From: an uncultured Lachnospiraceae bacterium
GTDB taxonomy: Bacteria; Bacillota; Clostridia; Lachnospirales; Lachnospiraceae
DNA length: 6,086 bases
Direction of reading: 5' to 3'
NCBI GenBank assembly: GCA_910588285.1
Contig: CAJUQB010000169.1
Location: 1-6,086, forward strand
Shown: one piece after another, positions 5,193 to 6,086 of the stretch
How the letters are laid out: each line of letters opens with the position of its first letter
Position numbering within the stretch: position 1 is the first letter of the stretch
Notes under the pieces: model-generated
Seen by the model: the letters and a program-made list of their open reading frames with translations, nothing else
Told to the model about the DNA's origin: nothing
Database searches by the model: none
Made by a program: the position numbers and the translations under genes

Positions 5193-6086
5193 TCACATTT
5201 TTAAAATAGCTTTCTGTTCCAGTAGCTTTTCCCTTAATCCACCAATATCTACCTGTTCCGGAAGCTTATCTTCGGAAAGAGCCATGGCTGCCGCCGTTCC
5301 CGCTGCCTGTCCGACTGCCATACAGACATTCATAATTCTTGTGGCACCAAAAGTTACCGGATCCACACTGATATCCCTTCCTGCCATCATCAGATTAGAA
5401 ATATCCTTTGATACCAGGCAAAGATATGGAATGCCAAAAGGTTCTTCAATATTAATCCCTGTTGTGTCATCCCCTTTTCCGTTGTGGATATCCAAAAAAT
5501 AACTGCAAAGGGCAATGGTATCCTCCGGTACGCGGCCTTCTATACAATCATGGTAATCCAGCATTTTCTTTCCCATAATCCTTCTGCTCTCCCGCACACC
5601 GATGCAGGAATTAATGGAAGTCAGATAACAGTCTTCAAAACCAGGCACATGATCCCGGAACATCTGAATCAATTTGGGAATCTGCAAATGTGCCTCCATC
5701 TCTCCATTACTTAGATCATGCACATCTGAACCGCCAAAATTCAGGATCCGGATCGTATTGACCGCAACCTCTCCTGGATTTGGTTGCCGGATAAAAATAA
5801 TCGTATCTCTGGCTATAGGGCATTTCCCCTCGTCTCTCAGCTTCCGGATTAAGTGCTGCATTCCAAAAAATACAAAGCTGGAGTTATTCCGGAAAAAATC
5901 TGCATTATAACCTTCTCTCAAATTCTGCATCTTAAGTCCGTAGGGCAATTCTTCTGGATGTGCCTCGATAAAATCATAGAATTTGTCAAAATGAATGCCT
6001 GCCAGATTAAACATCAAGGTTGGCGGCTGCATTACATGGCTATCCTCCTGTCCCTTGCCGAACTCAGCCCCGGCCATGTATCCCAG
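5193..6086 (-). CDS. FAD-dependent oxidoreductase (FAD_oxidored type), C-terminal part
   Basis: The gene enters from beyond 6086; the last 297 residues are visible and in frame to the window edge, so the Met at 6075-6077 is internal and not the start. Judged against the downstream paralogue, about 155 N-terminal residues, including the GxGxxG FAD-binding strand, lie outside. The visible part contains the conserved blocks MQPPTLMFNLAGIHFD, IFIRQPNPGE-x-AVNTIR, SNGEMEAHLQIPKLI, IGVRESRR and, near the C-terminus, GRDIS followed by GATRIMNVCMAVGQAAG, the typical closing FAD-contact region of this soluble flavoenzyme family (related to fumarate reductase-type flavoproteins). It looks intact over the visible length and is roughly 70% identical by eye to the downstream copy. 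Its stop is 15 nt before the paralogue's start, so both belong to one operon with the zinc dehydrogenase. Substrate and electron acceptor are unknown. Confidence 0.88.
   Translation of the reverse strand: MGYMAGAEFGKGQEDSHVMQPPTLMFNLAGIHFDKFYDFIEAHPEELPYGLKMQNLREGYNADFFRNNSSFVFFGMQHLIRKLRDEGKCPIARDTIIFIRQPNPGEVAVNTIRILNFGGSDVHDLSNGEMEAHLQIPKLIQMFRDHVPGFEDCYLTSINSCIGVRESRRIMGKKMLDYHDCIEGRVPEDTIALCSYFLDIHNGKGDDTTGINIEEPFGIPYLCLVSKDISNLMMAGRDISVDPVTFGATRIMNVCMAVGQAAGTAAAMALSEDKLPEQVDIGGLREKLLEQKAILKM

Noticed and set aside
2722..6086. Recent horizontal transfer of the right-hand operon
   Set aside because: The region looks somewhat more A+T-rich than mrp by eye, but this was not counted over the whole length, and no integrase, insertion sequence, tRNA or attachment repeats border it.

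Overview
The window looks like chromosomal DNA of an anaerobic, probably gut-associated Clostridia species (Lachnospiraceae-like). The reasons are strong AGGAGG-type ribosome binding sites, mid-range G+C, the start of a C_GCAxxG_C_C family gene, a cysteine-rich Mrp/NBP35 ATPase, and an intact zinc dehydrogenase beside FAD_oxidored-type flavoproteins. This placement is inference from gene style; no marker gene for taxonomy is present.

Left part (about 1-1640, minus strand). A compact operon runs leftward: Mrp/NBP35 P-loop ATPase (iron-sulfur cluster carrier type), then a YfcE/MJ0936-type metallophosphodiesterase 3 nt downstream, then the first 26 codons of a C_GCAxxG_C_C redox-type protein that runs off the window. 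A good extended -10 promoter at 1610-1639 probably drives it.

Middle (about 1640-2720). A ZIP-family (GufA-like) divalent metal transporter reads rightward, divergent from mrp. Its upstream region is pyrimidine-rich and carries a 17-nt direct repeat with a 30-nt period. A long imperfect hairpin flanked by an A-run and a T-run (2614-2680) lies between the convergent ZIP and dehydrogenase genes and looks like a shared bidirectional terminator.

Right part (2722-6086, minus strand). A second leftward operon contains, in order of transcription: an FAD-dependent oxidoreductase entering from outside the window (C-terminal 297 residues visible), a tandem paralogue of it with a single 1-nt frameshift that splits the reading frame, and a zinc-dependent medium-chain dehydrogenase resembling erythritol/L-threitol dehydrogenase. 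Spacings of 15 and 21 nt imply co-transcription. The natural reading is a polyol- or sugar-derivative oxidation module in which NAD-linked alcohol oxidation is paired with flavin-dependent steps. The substrate is not visible here, and the module probably continues past position 6086.

Nothing here looks like a mobile element, CRISPR array, tRNA or rRNA. The items most worth a second look are the frameshifted tandem flavoprotein and its partnership with the polyol-type dehydrogenase. The changed cysteine pattern of the Mrp protein comes next.
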